The notes beneath the pieces are model-generated. The model made no database searches and had not been told where the DNA came from. It saw nothing but the letters and a program-made list of their open reading frames with translations. Positions 8,202 to 22,135 of a stretch of 64,000 bases of DNA are shown in pieces; positions within the stretch are counted from its first letter, which is position 1, and each line of letters opens with the position of its first letter. A program made the translations under genes and the position numbers. Source of the stretch: Nageia nagi (Eukaryota; Pinophyta); contig JBITNC010000001.1 of the NCBI GenBank assembly GCA_050084985.1, forward strand, positions 99,634,001 through 99,698,000, written 5' to 3'.

Positions 8202-9841
8202 ATGGCAAGCGGAGAAGGTTTCTCATCTAACAAGGCACCTCTCTTTGATGGAAACAATTATGCTTTCTGGAAAATTCGAATGAAGACTTATCTCAGTGCG
8301 TTGGGATTTGGCACTTGGAATGCGGTTAAAAGAGGTTACACTCCTCCCCCTACAGGTCCCTCAGATGAAGCAGAAAGAAAGGCATTTGAATATGATGCCA
8401 AAGCAAGAAATGCTCTAATGTGTGGTCTTGTGGACAGCGAACTGGTGAAAGTTATGGCATGCAAATCTGCTAAAGAAATGTGGAAAAAGTTGAAAAGCAT
8501 TCACGAAGGAGATGACAAAGTTAAGGAAGCAAAACTCCAAACTCATAGAGCTCAATTTGAAGGTCTAAAGATGAATGAAGATGAAACCATCGAAGCCTAC
8601 ATGCTAAGAGTAAATGAAATTACTAATGCAATCAGAGGTCTTGGAGAAGAAATTGAAGATCACGTCATCGTAAAAAAGGTACTGCGATCTCTCACATCTC
8701 GCTTTGATTCAAAAGTGTCTGCAATTGAAGAAGCAAAAAATTTGAAAACTTTCAGCATGGATGAATTGCATGGATCACTAACTGCTTATGAAATGAGGAT
8801 CGGAAAAACAAAACCTTCAGAAAAGGAAGCAGCGTTTAAAACCAGTAACAGTACCAAAGCCAAAGTGGATTCTGACGATGAGGAACAATCGGACGAAGCA
8901 GAGGCAAATTTCATTAGAAAGCTAAAAAGGGGAAAAGGTAAATATAAAGGCAAGCTACCGATTAAGTGTTTTAACTGTGGTGGTATTGGTCATTTCATTT
9001 CAAAATGCCCATATAGAAAAACTGATAAAGATGATCAAGAATCATATTTTGAGAAAAACCATAAAATGAAATCTCTTGCTCAAAATAGAAGGTCAAATAG
9101 ACAGAGATTCACATCTAGAAATGAAGGCTCCACTGATGATGGTTCCAGTAGTGAATCAGAAAAGGAATACAATGGAGCATCGTTTATGGCATTTGAAGAG
9201 AAACTGAATAAAGATAGTCAAAATGACCAAAAACATAAAAAGGAAGAGACAGATGAAGAAACTGACGGCGAGATTGAGTATGATCTTGAAGAAGAACTAA
9301 TAACAGCATTGAAAGAACTGGAGAAAGAAATAAAGAAAACGAAAGACTCTCAAAAGGGCTTGATGATGCAAGTAATACTATAGAAAACTTAAAAATAGAA
9401 GTGGAAGAATCTAAGAGAATAAATGAGAGTCTGGAGGAACAGCTTCTTGTGAAAGTTAAAACTTGCAGTATGCTTGAAGAAGAAATAACTGGGCTACGTG
9501 TGCAACTAGAAGAAGTCACCAAGAAAATCAGTTCGTTTGAATACCTAGAAGGAAGGTCAACTAAACTTAGTGAAATCATTAACAGTCAAAGAATATTCTC
9601 TGATAAATCTGGTCTGGGATATGAACAAGGACAATCTTCCCATGACACAAAAAGAGAAGACATAAAAGAAACCAAGAAGAAGGAAGGTGGCTCAGAACTG
9701 GAGGATGATGGCTTCACTCAAGTCCATTCCAAAAGAAGACCCTATGCAGGACCAAGAAGTACTCAGCAACATAATAGATATATCCATTCCTTCAATGGGT
9801 ACTGTTTCAAGTGCAATGAGTATGGACACAAGATTTTTTAA
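8202..9841 (+). pseudogene. gag: Copia-type Gag of unit 2, frameshifted
   Basis: Same gag as unit 1, with UBN2-type domain, first knuckle and acidic coiled-coil region. Unit 1 has five A at 4602-4606 (GAAAAACGAAAG); unit 2 has four at 9336-9339. The loss of one A ends the first frame at 9383 after 393 aa. The remaining coiled coil and knuckle 2 continue in another frame from about 9390 to the same TAA (9839-9841). The truncated product keeps the first zinc knuckle. Few other differences exist, so the lesion is young. Confidence 0.88.
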
Positions 9842-10345
9842 TGTAAGTATAATATCACTCCAAGAACCTTTGTTACTAGGAATGCATTCGGTCCACTAGT
9901 GGAGTATCCTGTTGAATGTTACAAATGTCATGAATTTGGACACATTGCCAGATTCTGCAGAAGTAATCATGGCATGAGGTTCTTCCCACGGAGACAATTT
10001 CCCTCCATGAGACAGAATAAACAGTTTCAGCGCAGTCATCCACAAGAAGAAGAAAAGTGTAATAAAAAACAAGGAGCTGAAACAAAAGTAAAACAAGTCT
10101 GGAAAGAAAAGGAGAAACCCAGAGAGGATAAAGAGTCCTTGGTTGCTCAAACAGAATTAAAAGCTCAAAACAAACCATCACCATGGATACTAGACAGCGG
10201 ATGCTCAAGTCACATGGCAGGTGACAAGAAGAAATTTCAAAAACTACAGGAATATGAAGGTGGGACAGTTAGATTTGGAAATGATGATTGGTTTTGGCAT
10301 AAGAGCAGTAAGAGATATGCCCAGTGTCAGCAAACCAATAGATGA
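9842..10345 (+). pseudogene. Unit 2 Gag C-terminus and protease stub
   Basis: Same as 5109-5612: third knuckle CYKCHEFGHIARFC, linker, then WILDSGCSSHM and a truncated protease. The deletion junction is identical to unit 1, so the deletion predates the duplication. Confidence 0.8.
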
Positions 10346-10479
10346 TATTTGTGATTCATGCAACACCGACCTATGCGGACAAATAAAAAACACAGAGTGT
10401 AAATAGAGATAAGTATTTTATTCTGTTCATATTTGATTATTCAAGCTAGGAGTTGTCTTTCTCAAGCATTAGCTAGTTC
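10287..10479 (+). pseudogene. Unit 2 GAG-pre-integrase and integrase remnant
   Basis: Same scrap as in unit 1 with the CxxC and TDLCG motifs. An extra A in the run near 10388 and a T-to-C change alter the frame, so it ends at a different TAG (CGQIKNTECK, then stop). Non-coding in practice. Confidence 0.7.
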
Positions 10480-10656
10480 TGGACGTCACATTCTCAGGGG
10501 AAGTGCTTCTGTGGATCCTGTATTTACTACTAATTTTCTGAGAATGTCCTGTATGGACTCAGGGGGAGTCTGTAAGTGCCCTTTGTTATTGTTGACAAAG
10601 GGGGAGAGAAAAGTCCCGATCATGGTGTCTGATCGAATGGTGTTGCCAACAATTCC

Positions 10657-10668
10657 AAAGGGGGAGAT
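10657..10668 (+). other. Polypurine tract, unit 2
   Basis: AAAGGGGGAGAT directly before LTR3, identical to the unit 1 tract. Confidence 0.9.
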
Positions 10669-11946
10669 TGTTGAGCATGTGTGATTGAGAAGTGTAATTG
10701 TAATTGTTGTCAACAAGGTATTGATCGGGTTCCGGAGGTATTGACCGGGTTCTGGAGGCTTGAAAGAATTCTGGAATTGAGAAGTGTGATTGTAATAGTT
10801 GTTAACAAGACTATGATCAGATTCCAGAGGTTTGACCGGGTTCCGGAGGTGCTGAGTGATTGAGATGTTGTCAATACGTGATTTTGGTAAAGCCGGGGTT
10901 AAGTAAACAAAGAGTTCCGGAAGTGAAGTGTGCTTGTTTGATCAGTTTCCGGAGGTGAAATAAAGAGTGATAGAACAAGGTGTTGATCGCATTCCGAAAG
11001 TGAAGTGTGATTGATTGACCGGGTTCCGGAGGATTAACTAAGTTCCGGAAGTGAAGAGTGACTGTATAGATCAGGTTCCGGAGGTTTGACTGTGTTCCGG
11101 AAGAGAGTGTGATTGGTTGATCTAGTTCCGGAAGAAGATGACGTCAGTGATTTCGGGTCTTCACTTAAATCCGGAGTCCGGAAGTGATGAGGTCAGCAAG
11201 GAGCGATCAAAGAGCCGGAGCCAAGAGAGTAAAACATTCCGGAAGCAAGAGATGACATCACCAGGAGAACGATGCTCACATTTGTGAATACAACCGGCGT
11301 CCGAAAGAAATGAGGTCAGCAAAGAGTGATAAAAGAGTCCGGAGATAAAAGTCTGGAAATGATGACATCATGAGGAAAGCGTTATACTCTATTTCCGGAG
11401 TCCGGAAGTGATGACATCATGATGCAGAGTTCAAAAGTCCGGAGGTAAAGGTCCGGAGACAAAAGTCCGGAGGTCAAGGTCCGGAGATAAAGATCCAGAG
11501 ATACACGTCCAAAGATAGAAGTCCGGAAATGATGACGTCATGCGAGAAGCGTTATACTCTATTTCCGGAGTCTGGAGGATGATGACATCACAATGTATAC
11601 AGGAAACATCCGGTAAGCGAGGAAAAGAGTCCGAAATTATCAGAAAAGCTATTGAAGAAGACAAAGGGTCCAGAATCGTAAGAAATACCATAATGAAGAA
11701 TAAAAGAGTCCGGAATTAGCTGAAATCCATGGAGAAAGAAGTATACCTGTCTAAACAACTCTGTTTGAGAAATGGAAGCATTCGTCAGTTACAAACAAGG
11801 ATTCTGTTGATAACGTATAATGGTAGGAACAGTTTCCTGGAGTGTTATTGATGCGTAACGGTTAAGTACAGGAATGATGTGAAGAATGAAAAAAAGAAAA
11901 GGAGCAGAGAGTTGCAGCGGGGATCAGAAGAGTAGAAGTTATGAGT

Positions 11947-12101
11947 GCACAGCTCGAGGAGAGTAGTAGCTGAGATTGCACAGCTCGAGGAGAGTAGAAG
12001 TAATGAGTGCACAGCTCAAGGAGAGAAGAAGTAATGAGTGCACAGCTCAAGGATAGAAGAAGTTATGAGTGCACAGCTCGAGGAGAGTAGTAGCTGAGAG
12101 T
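11947..12101 (+). repeat. 31-bp tandem repeat, five copies, in LTR3 U3
   Basis: Same five-copy block as in LTR1, shifted by 9466 bp, again just upstream of the TATA box at 12144. Confidence 0.85.
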
Positions 12102-12143
12102 TTACAGCTAAAGGAATAAGTGAAGCAAGTAGTGGGACATGCA

Positions 12144-12151
12144 TATATAAG
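12144..12151 (+). promoter_or_regulatory. TATA box of LTR3
   Basis: TATATAAG at the equivalent position. As the outermost 3' LTR it could fire outward into the E1 gag remnant and beyond. Confidence 0.5.
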
Positions 12152-12407
12152 AGTTGGTTTCTAGGTGTAAAAGGTGTGGGATGAAAAAGGGTGAAAAGAG
12201 GCAAAGTGTGTGCGGAGTGTGTGATGAGAAGTGCGTGAAGTAAAGTATGCAAACGCAGGTAATTGCATGAGTGTGATGAGCAGAGAAGTGAGTGAAAGTA
12301 AGTGCTGTGTGTAAAGTGAAGTATCCGAAGTGTATGTCGTGAGCATTAGAGCTAGACCATTGAGGGTCTTCTAGAACTGTATTCTTTCTTTCATCTTGAA
12401 TGATGTC

Positions 12408-12686
12408 TCAAGTGGGTGCTTGATAAGTGGTAGTTGGTGCTACCCTTCACAGTTGGTGCTGTGAGTTTGAGAGCTGGAGTTGGTGCTCCAGGCAGTTGGT
12501 GCTGCTATTCTCAGAGTGGTAGTTGGTGCTACCCTTCACAGTTGGTGCTGTGAGTTTGAGAGCTGGAGTTGGTGCTCCAGGCAGTTGGTGCTGCCATTCT
12601 CAGAGTGGTAGTCAGTGCTACCCTTCACAGTTGGTGCTGTGACTCTGTAAGCTTTCTTTAATGGCTGGATTTGGATTGGTGTCCAA
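12408..12686 (+). other. TTGGTG hairpin array in LTR3
   Basis: Same array as LTR1, offset 9467. The only change I see is in a loop: the tenth hairpin has TCAGTG instead of TCGGTG, leaving its GGTAG/CTACC stem intact. Confidence 0.85.
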
Positions 12687-12869
12687 GCAGTCATATTCGG
12701 GGATGTAGCCAATCTGGTGAACCTCGTTACATCTGGTGTTGTGTGATGTACTGGTGTGATTGCTTAGTTTTCTCTGGTTTTTAATCTATCGTTATTTAAG
12801 AAGATTAAATTGATTATTTTTATATATACTGATTCACCCCCCCCTCTCAGTGTCACTCAAAGTCCAACA

Positions 12870-12874
12870 GTTAA
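12870..12874. repeat. Right target-site duplication of the copia array (GTTAA)
   Basis: GTTAA directly after the terminal CA of LTR3, identical to 1198-1202. Confidence 0.93.
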
Positions 12875-12879
12875 AACTT

Positions 12880-14121
12880 CTTAGGTCTTTAGAAAGCTCC
12901 TTTTCACATGTGACAGGATCTATTGCTACTCTTTGTCTTCCTCTTGTAAGTCCTACAAACACTTCTTCATGGAAAATTACATTGATATGTTGCTCTTCCC
13001 CTATATGTTTAACCTCGATAGGACACACATAGAATCCATTTTCTATGAGTCTTTGTATTTTATTTCTTAAGCCTCCACACCCATTAGTAACATGCCCCTT
13101 AGTTTGATGATATTCATAGTATCTATCTTCCTTGTACCATGTTGGCCTCTCTACTGACTCATATTTCTCTCACTTAGGTAAAGGCTATAATAGTCCCTTT
13201 GCCATTAGATCTTTTAAGATAAACCTAGGAGGTATAGAAAACTTTATGAATTTTCTTTCTTTTCATCTACTTTTTCTGCTACATGAATGGATTTATCTTT
13301 CTTTAGTTATTGTGGCTACTTATCATTGGCCCTAGGCTTATCATCATCTCAATACTTCACAAGACCTAATTTCATAAGGACTTTTTCTTTTTACAATAGC
13401 TTATATGTCATATCAAAAAATGCTAGATGTGTATAATCAATGACATGAAATTGTAAGTATAATATGATAGCATCCTTGAAGATATTATTCACCTCTTTTT
13501 TGTGAACTTAGTTTTAATTTGTTGCCATGTCTTCTTGAATCATAAGATAAATTTTTTAAGATTTTTATTACTGCCTTGCCTCATAGCACATAGATCCAAA
13601 ACCATGAGTTCATGAATGATTTTATGCTTATACTATTCTAGAAAAAAGTTGCTCAATTCTCAAAATGATGTAACTGACCTTTCAAGTAGAGAATAGAACC
13701 ATTCACGAGCCTCTCCTTCCAAACTATGAGGAAAGAACTTTGCCTGTAGTCTCAAATCCATACTAATTTTGAGCTCACACTCATCTTTAAACCATTGCAA
13801 ATATATTTTGGGATCTCCCTCCCCACTAAACTTATAGAACTTAGGATCTTTATCATCTGATGGTGGCATGGATAAATGAATCTCATCACATAGAGGGATA
13901 CCAAACTCAATTGAATTATATGGCTAAGTTGATCCTCTTACTAGTTGATTAATCTATCTTTGCATACCCTCAAAAGTAGCCTAAATGTGATCATTGTTAC
14001 TTCCATCATCATGGTTAGCTCCTTCATTAGATGCTTCTATTCCATCATGTTGAATATCTCCTAAGAGCTCATTAAGATTTCTTCTTGAAAGACTTTGTAA
14101 GAATACTCTTAACTGATCCAT
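12880..14121 (-). pseudogene. E1 Gag (Ty3/gypsy), degraded
   Basis: On the minus strand an ATG at 14121 opens MDQLRVFLQSLSRRNLNELL, the gag N-terminus. The capsid core lies at 13660-13869 (KFSGEGDPKIYLQWF, then FPHSLEGEAREWFYSL), a clear Retrotrans_gag domain. Near 13040-13130 is a zinc-knuckle-like region, YEYHQTKGHVTNGC, whose first Cys is lost. The linker ahead of the protease includes FHEEVFVGLTRGRQRVAID (12884-13028) and is interrupted by the copia array at 12870. In-frame stops, for example near 13980, make it non-coding. Confidence 0.82.
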
Positions 14122-14195
14122 GTTTGAAACAACTCACTAAATTGCTTATTAGTCCTAACTAAAACCCTAGGGTTTTAGTACAACTACTTATAATT

Positions 14196-14212
14196 CATGT
14201 TGGGTTCACCAA
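14196..14212 (-). other. E1 candidate primer-binding site
   Basis: Minus strand, two bases inside the LTR end: TTGGTGAACCCAACATG. A nearly identical sequence follows the 5' LTRs of E2 (TTGGTAAACCCAAC) and E3 (TTAGTGAACCTAAA). The tRNA is not identified; its 3' end would read GGGTTCACCA. Confidence 0.55.
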
Positions 14213-14214
14213 AA

Positions 14215-14992
14215 TGTTTACAAATAAAATGTATTCAAGAATTCAAATAAATGAATACCTATAATTTTGTAGGAATATTTGTAAATTTTGAGCTAATGGA
14301 TAGTAATTTATAACAAGATAAGCTAATATAGAACATAATGAATAATTGGAATCAAAATAACATTACAAAACAAAACTAAGTTTGTATACTTACCTCATGG
14401 AACATACTTGATATCGATGAATAGAAGATAGTGATGAAGCCTCAACAACTAATGGAGTTTGCACCCAAATTCATGGGGCAAGATGATCCAAAAAGAGCCA
14501 CAGGTGGTCTATTAGATGCTTAGAAGAAGCATTGATGGTCTATTTTCATCTACAGAGGGGTGTCAATGGTCTTCATTAGACTATCATCCATTTCAAACTC
14601 TATGCCTCCACATGGACTCTCGATGATCATAGTTTGATACTCAAATAAACCAATAATTAATTATCAAGATGCTCGCATAAGGAAGTACATAAACCTAGCC
14701 TTGAATGGCAGTGTTAAGAGACACCTAAAAGACTACCATCATCAAGACTAGATATGGGATCATGTATCTCCTTGATGTGGACTTACTATTAAATCACTAT
14801 TTATATAGATAATAATATTACCTACACCTTAGGTCAAGTTGTACCTACATAAATAAGAATATAATAAGTTGATGATATATATTGGCCATATCCAAGATAA
14901 CATTAATATTCTTGAACTAAGTGTGTATAAGTGTAGGCACATATTTAATAATGTATTAAATTAAATGCATAAATTAACTTTAGGTGATAACA
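14215..14992 (-). repeat. E1 5' LTR (778 bp)
   Basis: On the minus strand it starts TGTTATCACCTAAAG at 14992 and ends GTAAACA at 14215, with TG/CA ends. The start resembles the family-B LTR start (TGTTAACACCTAAAAAGG), so E1 and family B are related. The partner LTR is outside the window, so boundaries rest on the ends, the gag position and the primer-site context. Confidence 0.62.
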
Positions 14993-14999
14993 ATTCAAA

Positions 15000-15201
15000 A
15001 TAATTTCTAGCAATAGGAGTTGAGTTTCTTTTTCAATGGGGAAAAGGTCATTATCAAAGGTATTCAACTTGGGCATGGACAACATATGAGCACTACATCA
15101 AAGAAGCAAGATTTTATAAATTTTGGGATCATCCAAGAAGACTCTATTATAATTGGATTTTCTAAATTTCTTGATGACAAGCAATTTGGGGAGGATGGAC
15201 T
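15000..15201 (+). pseudogene. E4 protease end fused to pol C-terminus
   Basis: The frame reads SFFFNGEKVIIKGIQ, the strand after a gypsy protease. Within about 25 residues it reaches IQEDSIIIGFSKFLDDKQFG, the extreme C-terminus of a plant gypsy polyprotein, beyond integrase. Reverse transcriptase, RNase H and integrase are missing between the two. E5 shows the same join near 59910-60110 (KFKMNGKEVVL, then WNNQEDVVVEMDFSNYL). The open frame runs on into the LTR by chance. Confidence 0.6.
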
Positions 15202-16599
15202 TGTAATATCCTTATTTTTTAGGTATCTTCCCCATTTCACCTTTGATAAATGGGAACATTAATTTAGAAGTGAATTTGTCTATTTTTATAGAATTTGACC
15301 AAAATGATGTAAATTCCACTTAGAGACTTAGTAAAATCTCTAATCATAGAATAAATGGCCCTTTTATTTATTTATTGTACTTAGTTTAAGTATCTAAAAT
15401 ACTAATAAATATGTATTTGTAATACCAAGGTAATTATATTTGTAAATATAATATTAGTCTCCCTAAAAGAGGTGTTGCATATTTTTAGTCTTAATAATTG
15501 TAATATTTTCATTTAATGTATCTTTAGTCATTAATACTTTCCTCTTCAAGGTCGAGAATCCCCCTAGGTGATTGTACCAACTATGAGGTAATATGTAGCT
15601 CTAAGTTTGGACATAATACTTTAAATAAGGTTTTGAGAATCTCAAGGCAAGTGGATGGCTCATATGCATGAATGTTGGACATGTGTGCATCCTAAAACCC
15701 CATGTTAGTCCTCCTTGGTATTTTAACTTATGACATTGATCCCAAGGCACTCTAGTAATATGCCCTCTTATACATTGGCATTCATGGCCCTTAGATGTGA
15801 TTTCATTCATCCTAAGGCTTCTCATCTTAGATGTTGCACACAAGAGCATGCAGATCATGTTGCTCTATTATTGAATCATTTAAATGCAATATTATATGGT
15901 AGATAACACCTATAAAAAGAGTACACTTGTTTATTCTAGGATAAATTGATTATTATTATTAAACCCCCTTTTTCATATTGAGTGTGAGAACTCTATCTTC
16001 ACCACTTGGAGGGCAACCTGCATTTGAGGTATTGAGGTGAGAGGAGGCTAACTTCAAACTTACTCTATCCATATTGAGGGGAACATTATTGGTTCTATCA
16101 TAAAATATGTAGAGGAATTCCTAGACTTTGTCTCATTATTGCATCAATTAGTGAGGCCTTAGAGCCATCTAACATAACCCTATTGGAGGTAGTTTTGGTA
16201 GAAGCTCCTTAGGTAGATAAAAATATTGTAATTATGCTTCTACCATTGTTATATTAATACAATTATATATTTGCTATCATTTTGTTGTAACTATCTTCTT
16301 ATGTTTGGATATTGGATCTAGAGTGTTTTTTGCATTGCTTGAATTACTATTTTGCTCCCTAATTGCAACATTGGAATACTAGAGGCATTTTCTTGTGTTA
16401 TTTTTTTGATTTGCTATATATAGCTAGATGTTGGATTCTTGGAGATACTTTTGCATCTTTGAAGTTGCTTAATTTCTAGTTTAGCTAGACATTATAATAT
16501 TTATGTATTTTTGAGGTTATTTGACCAATTTTAGAACTTTAAGCCAAACATCCCTCTCCTAGGGCATGTTTGAGAAATGAGCCCTAGTTCAACTCATCA
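15202..16599 (+). repeat. E4 3' LTR (family A, about 1.4 kb)
   Basis: Starts TGTAATATCC and ends near AACTCATCA. It aligns by eye along its length to 54989-56494 and 60110-61616. Shared blocks include AAATGGGAACATTAATTT, the CCCCCTAGGTGAT stretch and the closing GGGCATGTTTGAGAAATGAG. It is clearly diverged from both and slightly shorter. Confidence 0.82.
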
Positions 16600-18835
16600 A
16601 AGAGAATTTTCATAGTTCAAAATTTCAATACCAACATACATGGATAAAGATTTGATAGTTATAAATGGTACTTCAAGCATATTAGTAGGAAAGATAAGTG
16701 GATTTGTAGTATTCCATGCTAGGAAAATATTTTGAGCAACTACAACTTATCCAACCATGTTTTGGGTAGGGATTCTAATTAAAATAGCATAAAGAGGATA
16801 AATATGAAAATGAATACATCCAAATGAAATAGGATTAAACATTCTTCCTTCTCTTATAATGGGATCTATAAGTTCAAATAATCTACCCTACTCACTAGCA
16901 AGCCTGAAATTTCAAAAAATGTTTACCTGTCAAATTTATTTTTTTATGTTTCCTTTTATAAAAAGCCTATCAATTTATGTTTCATGCAACTTAATAGCCT
17001 TTCATTAAATTATTACTATTCAATAAGTAAGAATAATATTTGGTTAAAATAATAATTACAAAATCAAATATCCAAATTATTTTAAGAAATAAATTAGAAT
17101 TTGATGTTTTTAAAAATAACTATATTAAATGTAGTGAAAGATGTAGTTATTAGTTTCATAATGCATGTAGACATCACATATCAAAATTGAATTATAATAA
17201 TATGCTAGTCATTTCAGGTAGATATTGTGTATCAATATGATGGAAGAGTCCTCAATCTTTGTTGTATAACAAAGAGAATTATATTCAACCAAGCAATATA
17301 AATCCTAAAGATGCAAAATAGCATTGAATCCAGAAATATATTATTTTCACATGAATGGATCTAATGCAAGAAAATGAACATCTAGGTGCTAGTTTAAATA
17401 TATGAAAAATCACATCCATTAACCACCAAAATAATGACTATTGAATTGATTTTACATATATTTAGGCTTACATACCATCTATGTATCAAATAAATCATCT
17501 GGTATCTATATAATGATTAGAAAAATGATTTAGATCTTAGACAAAAAAATGATGTAATATTTTTCTTGTATTTTAAACTGGTTATCTGATAACAATGCAA
17601 GAAATAGATCAAATCTTCTAATTTGATGATTTGTTTTCAACTTTAATCAAGCATTTAGTATAACTATAAGTAAATATTTATCATTTTTAGCCTATAACTA
17701 TGGTCTAACTAAATGATATCATAGAACTATAAACAAAATACTATTACAAACTAACCAATTCCAACAAACTCAAAAATTAATGTGGGTACTTCAGAGAGAT
17801 CCTTTCCATTTTCATTGTTAAAAGCATTTACTTGAATTTCATCTAATAACTCTACTCTCAATAACTTAGAAGTAAAGTATTAGTAAAAATAATTAGATCT
17901 TATCAAATCACCAATCAAGGAATAAATATCAATATTTATTGGTTTTGCAAATTTAAATAGCCTCTAATATTTGAAAATGCTTAAATGAATCCCCAAAACA
18001 CCTAATGATCCAAGCATGATGGGCCACCTTAGTGGTTTTACATCAACTAATAGTGCATAAAACTTGAATGCTAAGATATATAGTTGGCTAACAGGTAGAT
18101 GCACTGATTGAGATGATTTGGTGGGTGGGATCCACCATGGAATTCAAAAAGGGTGCTTATAGAGTGCACATGAGTAGGAACAAATGCATAGGTTTATTAG
18201 GACATAATGGAATTAGTTGGCAGGTATACATGTAGTAGATAGCTCCATGCAATTTCAAGAGTCTTCAAAACCATGGAGTATTTAAAACACTACACATCTA
18301 TATGCATTCTTCAAAAATATGAGCAACAAAAGGTCCACAATAAGTAAAATATGATAGTATTCAAGAGAAGCATGAGGTGGAAGTTCATCATGGTCATGAA
18401 CTCTTAACTTGAAATGCCCCAAGAAAAAAATACCATATTGAATAAAAAAAATAGCATTGAATATGTTAGGAGAGGATATAGTATAAATACCTTGATTGTA
18501 GAAAAAACCTTGGTGTTAGTAGGCTATGTAAGCAAATTCATGCAAGTGCAGTGATTCTCCCAGTATCCTCATCTTCCATGGAATCCCCAATTTGCAATTA
18601 CAAATTTGTATGCCTAAAGAAATTCAATTATAGAAACTTAGCAAGTTTAGCTGCCAAGTGCCAACAACTCAGCCACTAACATGGATAAGATAATTTGTAT
18701 GGCTATTACCAATTTAATTAAGAAAATGATGATTGTTAGATCATGGATAGTAGGTGAACCATGAGGATTAGATTTGATGAGTACATTATTGATACCATAT
18801 TAGCATTTTGTATGCCCATAAGCTATGGATATTGG
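16600..18835. other. AT-rich stretch, nothing recognised
   Basis: No coherent reading frame, RNA gene or repeat boundary that I can support. It starts at the right edge of E4 and may contain older transposon debris. Confidence 0.5.
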
Positions 18836-21570
<2,735 letters not shown>

Positions 21571-21599
21571 TATATATATATAAGATTTATTATATATAT

Positions 21600-21844
21600 A
21601 ATCTTATCAAAATTAAAATATTATTGCATATTTATATATCCATTATTGAACTATTTACAATGCAATTTGAATCATCTAAAATGGAGTTATAATGAATTAA
21701 TTATAACCTTCTCAAGTTATAATATATTCACTATATATACATCAAAAATTAAAATCATATTTTTTAATTTATTCCATATTTATATAGTACTCTTTGAAAT
21801 ATTTATGATGTCCATTCATTTGTTAAAAATGGAATTGCATTTTG

Positions 21845-21903
<59 letters not shown>

Positions 21904-22135
21904 ATAATCTTATCAAATTTAAATATTATTACATATTTACATAGCCATTATGGAGTTGTTTAGAATGCAATTTGAATCATCTAAAATGAAGTAATAATAA
22001 CTTAATTAAGACCACCTAATCTTATAGTATATCACTATATATCATTTTTTCTAAGATTTTATTCCATATTTATATAATTCTCTCTAAAACATTTCCAAGG
22101 CCTATGAATTTGTTAAAAAATGATGCATTTTGAAA
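21600..22135 (+). repeat. Old direct duplication (about 240-bp units) split by an (AT)n tract
   Basis: The sequence from TCTTATCAAAATTAAAATAT (about 21602) to TTGCATTTTGAAA (about 21846) recurs diverged from about 21907 to 22133. Shared words include GCAATTTGAATCATCTAAAA and TTTATTCCATATTTATATA. A tract of about 50 bp of AT repeats (21848-21908) lies between the units. Possibly a transposon fragment duplicated in tandem. Confidence 0.7.

Larger units (their letters stand above)
1203..12869 (+). mobile_element. Tandem, non-autonomous Ty1/copia-type element: LTR-int-LTR-int-LTR
   Basis: Three long LTRs (1203-3403, 5935-8137, 10669-12869) alternate with two internal regions of 2531 bp (3404-5934, 8138-10668). 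All LTRs start TG and end CA. Each internal region begins with a methionine-tRNA primer site and ends with a purine tract. Each encodes a copia-type Gag followed by a protease stub and integrase scraps; reverse transcriptase and RNase H are absent. The array is flanked by a single GTTAA duplication, so it behaves as one insertion that was duplicated by LTR-LTR recombination, or that integrated as a dimer. The copies are nearly identical: I count about eight differences between the internal regions. Insertion is therefore recent relative to everything else in the window. Confidence 0.93.
10669..12869 (+). repeat. Copia array LTR3 (2201 bp)
   Basis: Starts TGTTGAGC right after the unit-2 purine tract and ends CCAACA, followed by the GTTAA target duplication. 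Same architecture as LTR1 and LTR2. It carries several private C-to-T/G-to-A changes at CCGG sites, a T in place of C at GTATGTCGTG, and a C8 instead of C9 run near its end. Confidence 0.95.
1..14992 (-). mobile_element. E1: Ty3/gypsy LTR retrotransposon, minus strand, cut by window edge and split by a copia array
   Basis: Reading on the minus strand from the right there is an LTR (14215-14992), a candidate primer-binding site, gag remnants (14121 to about 12880) and, beyond the foreign insertion at 1203-12869, a protease (1158-601) and a post-protease linker that runs off the window. The 3' LTR and any reverse transcriptase lie outside, so the element's full content is unknown. The two halves rejoin logically: the gag-to-protease linker stops at 12870 and resumes at 1202. 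Gag and protease are full of stops, so the element is old. It appears to have inserted into E4, whose remaining part starts at 14993. Confidence 0.82.
14993..16599 (+). mobile_element. E4: right-hand part of a family-A Ty3/gypsy element
   Basis: A short pol tail (14993-15201) is followed by an LTR (15202-16599) matching both LTRs of E5. The sequence left of 14993 is the E1 LTR, so the rest of E4 probably lies left of E1, outside the window. As in E5, the coding sequence jumps from just after the protease to the last residues of pol. Confidence 0.7.
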
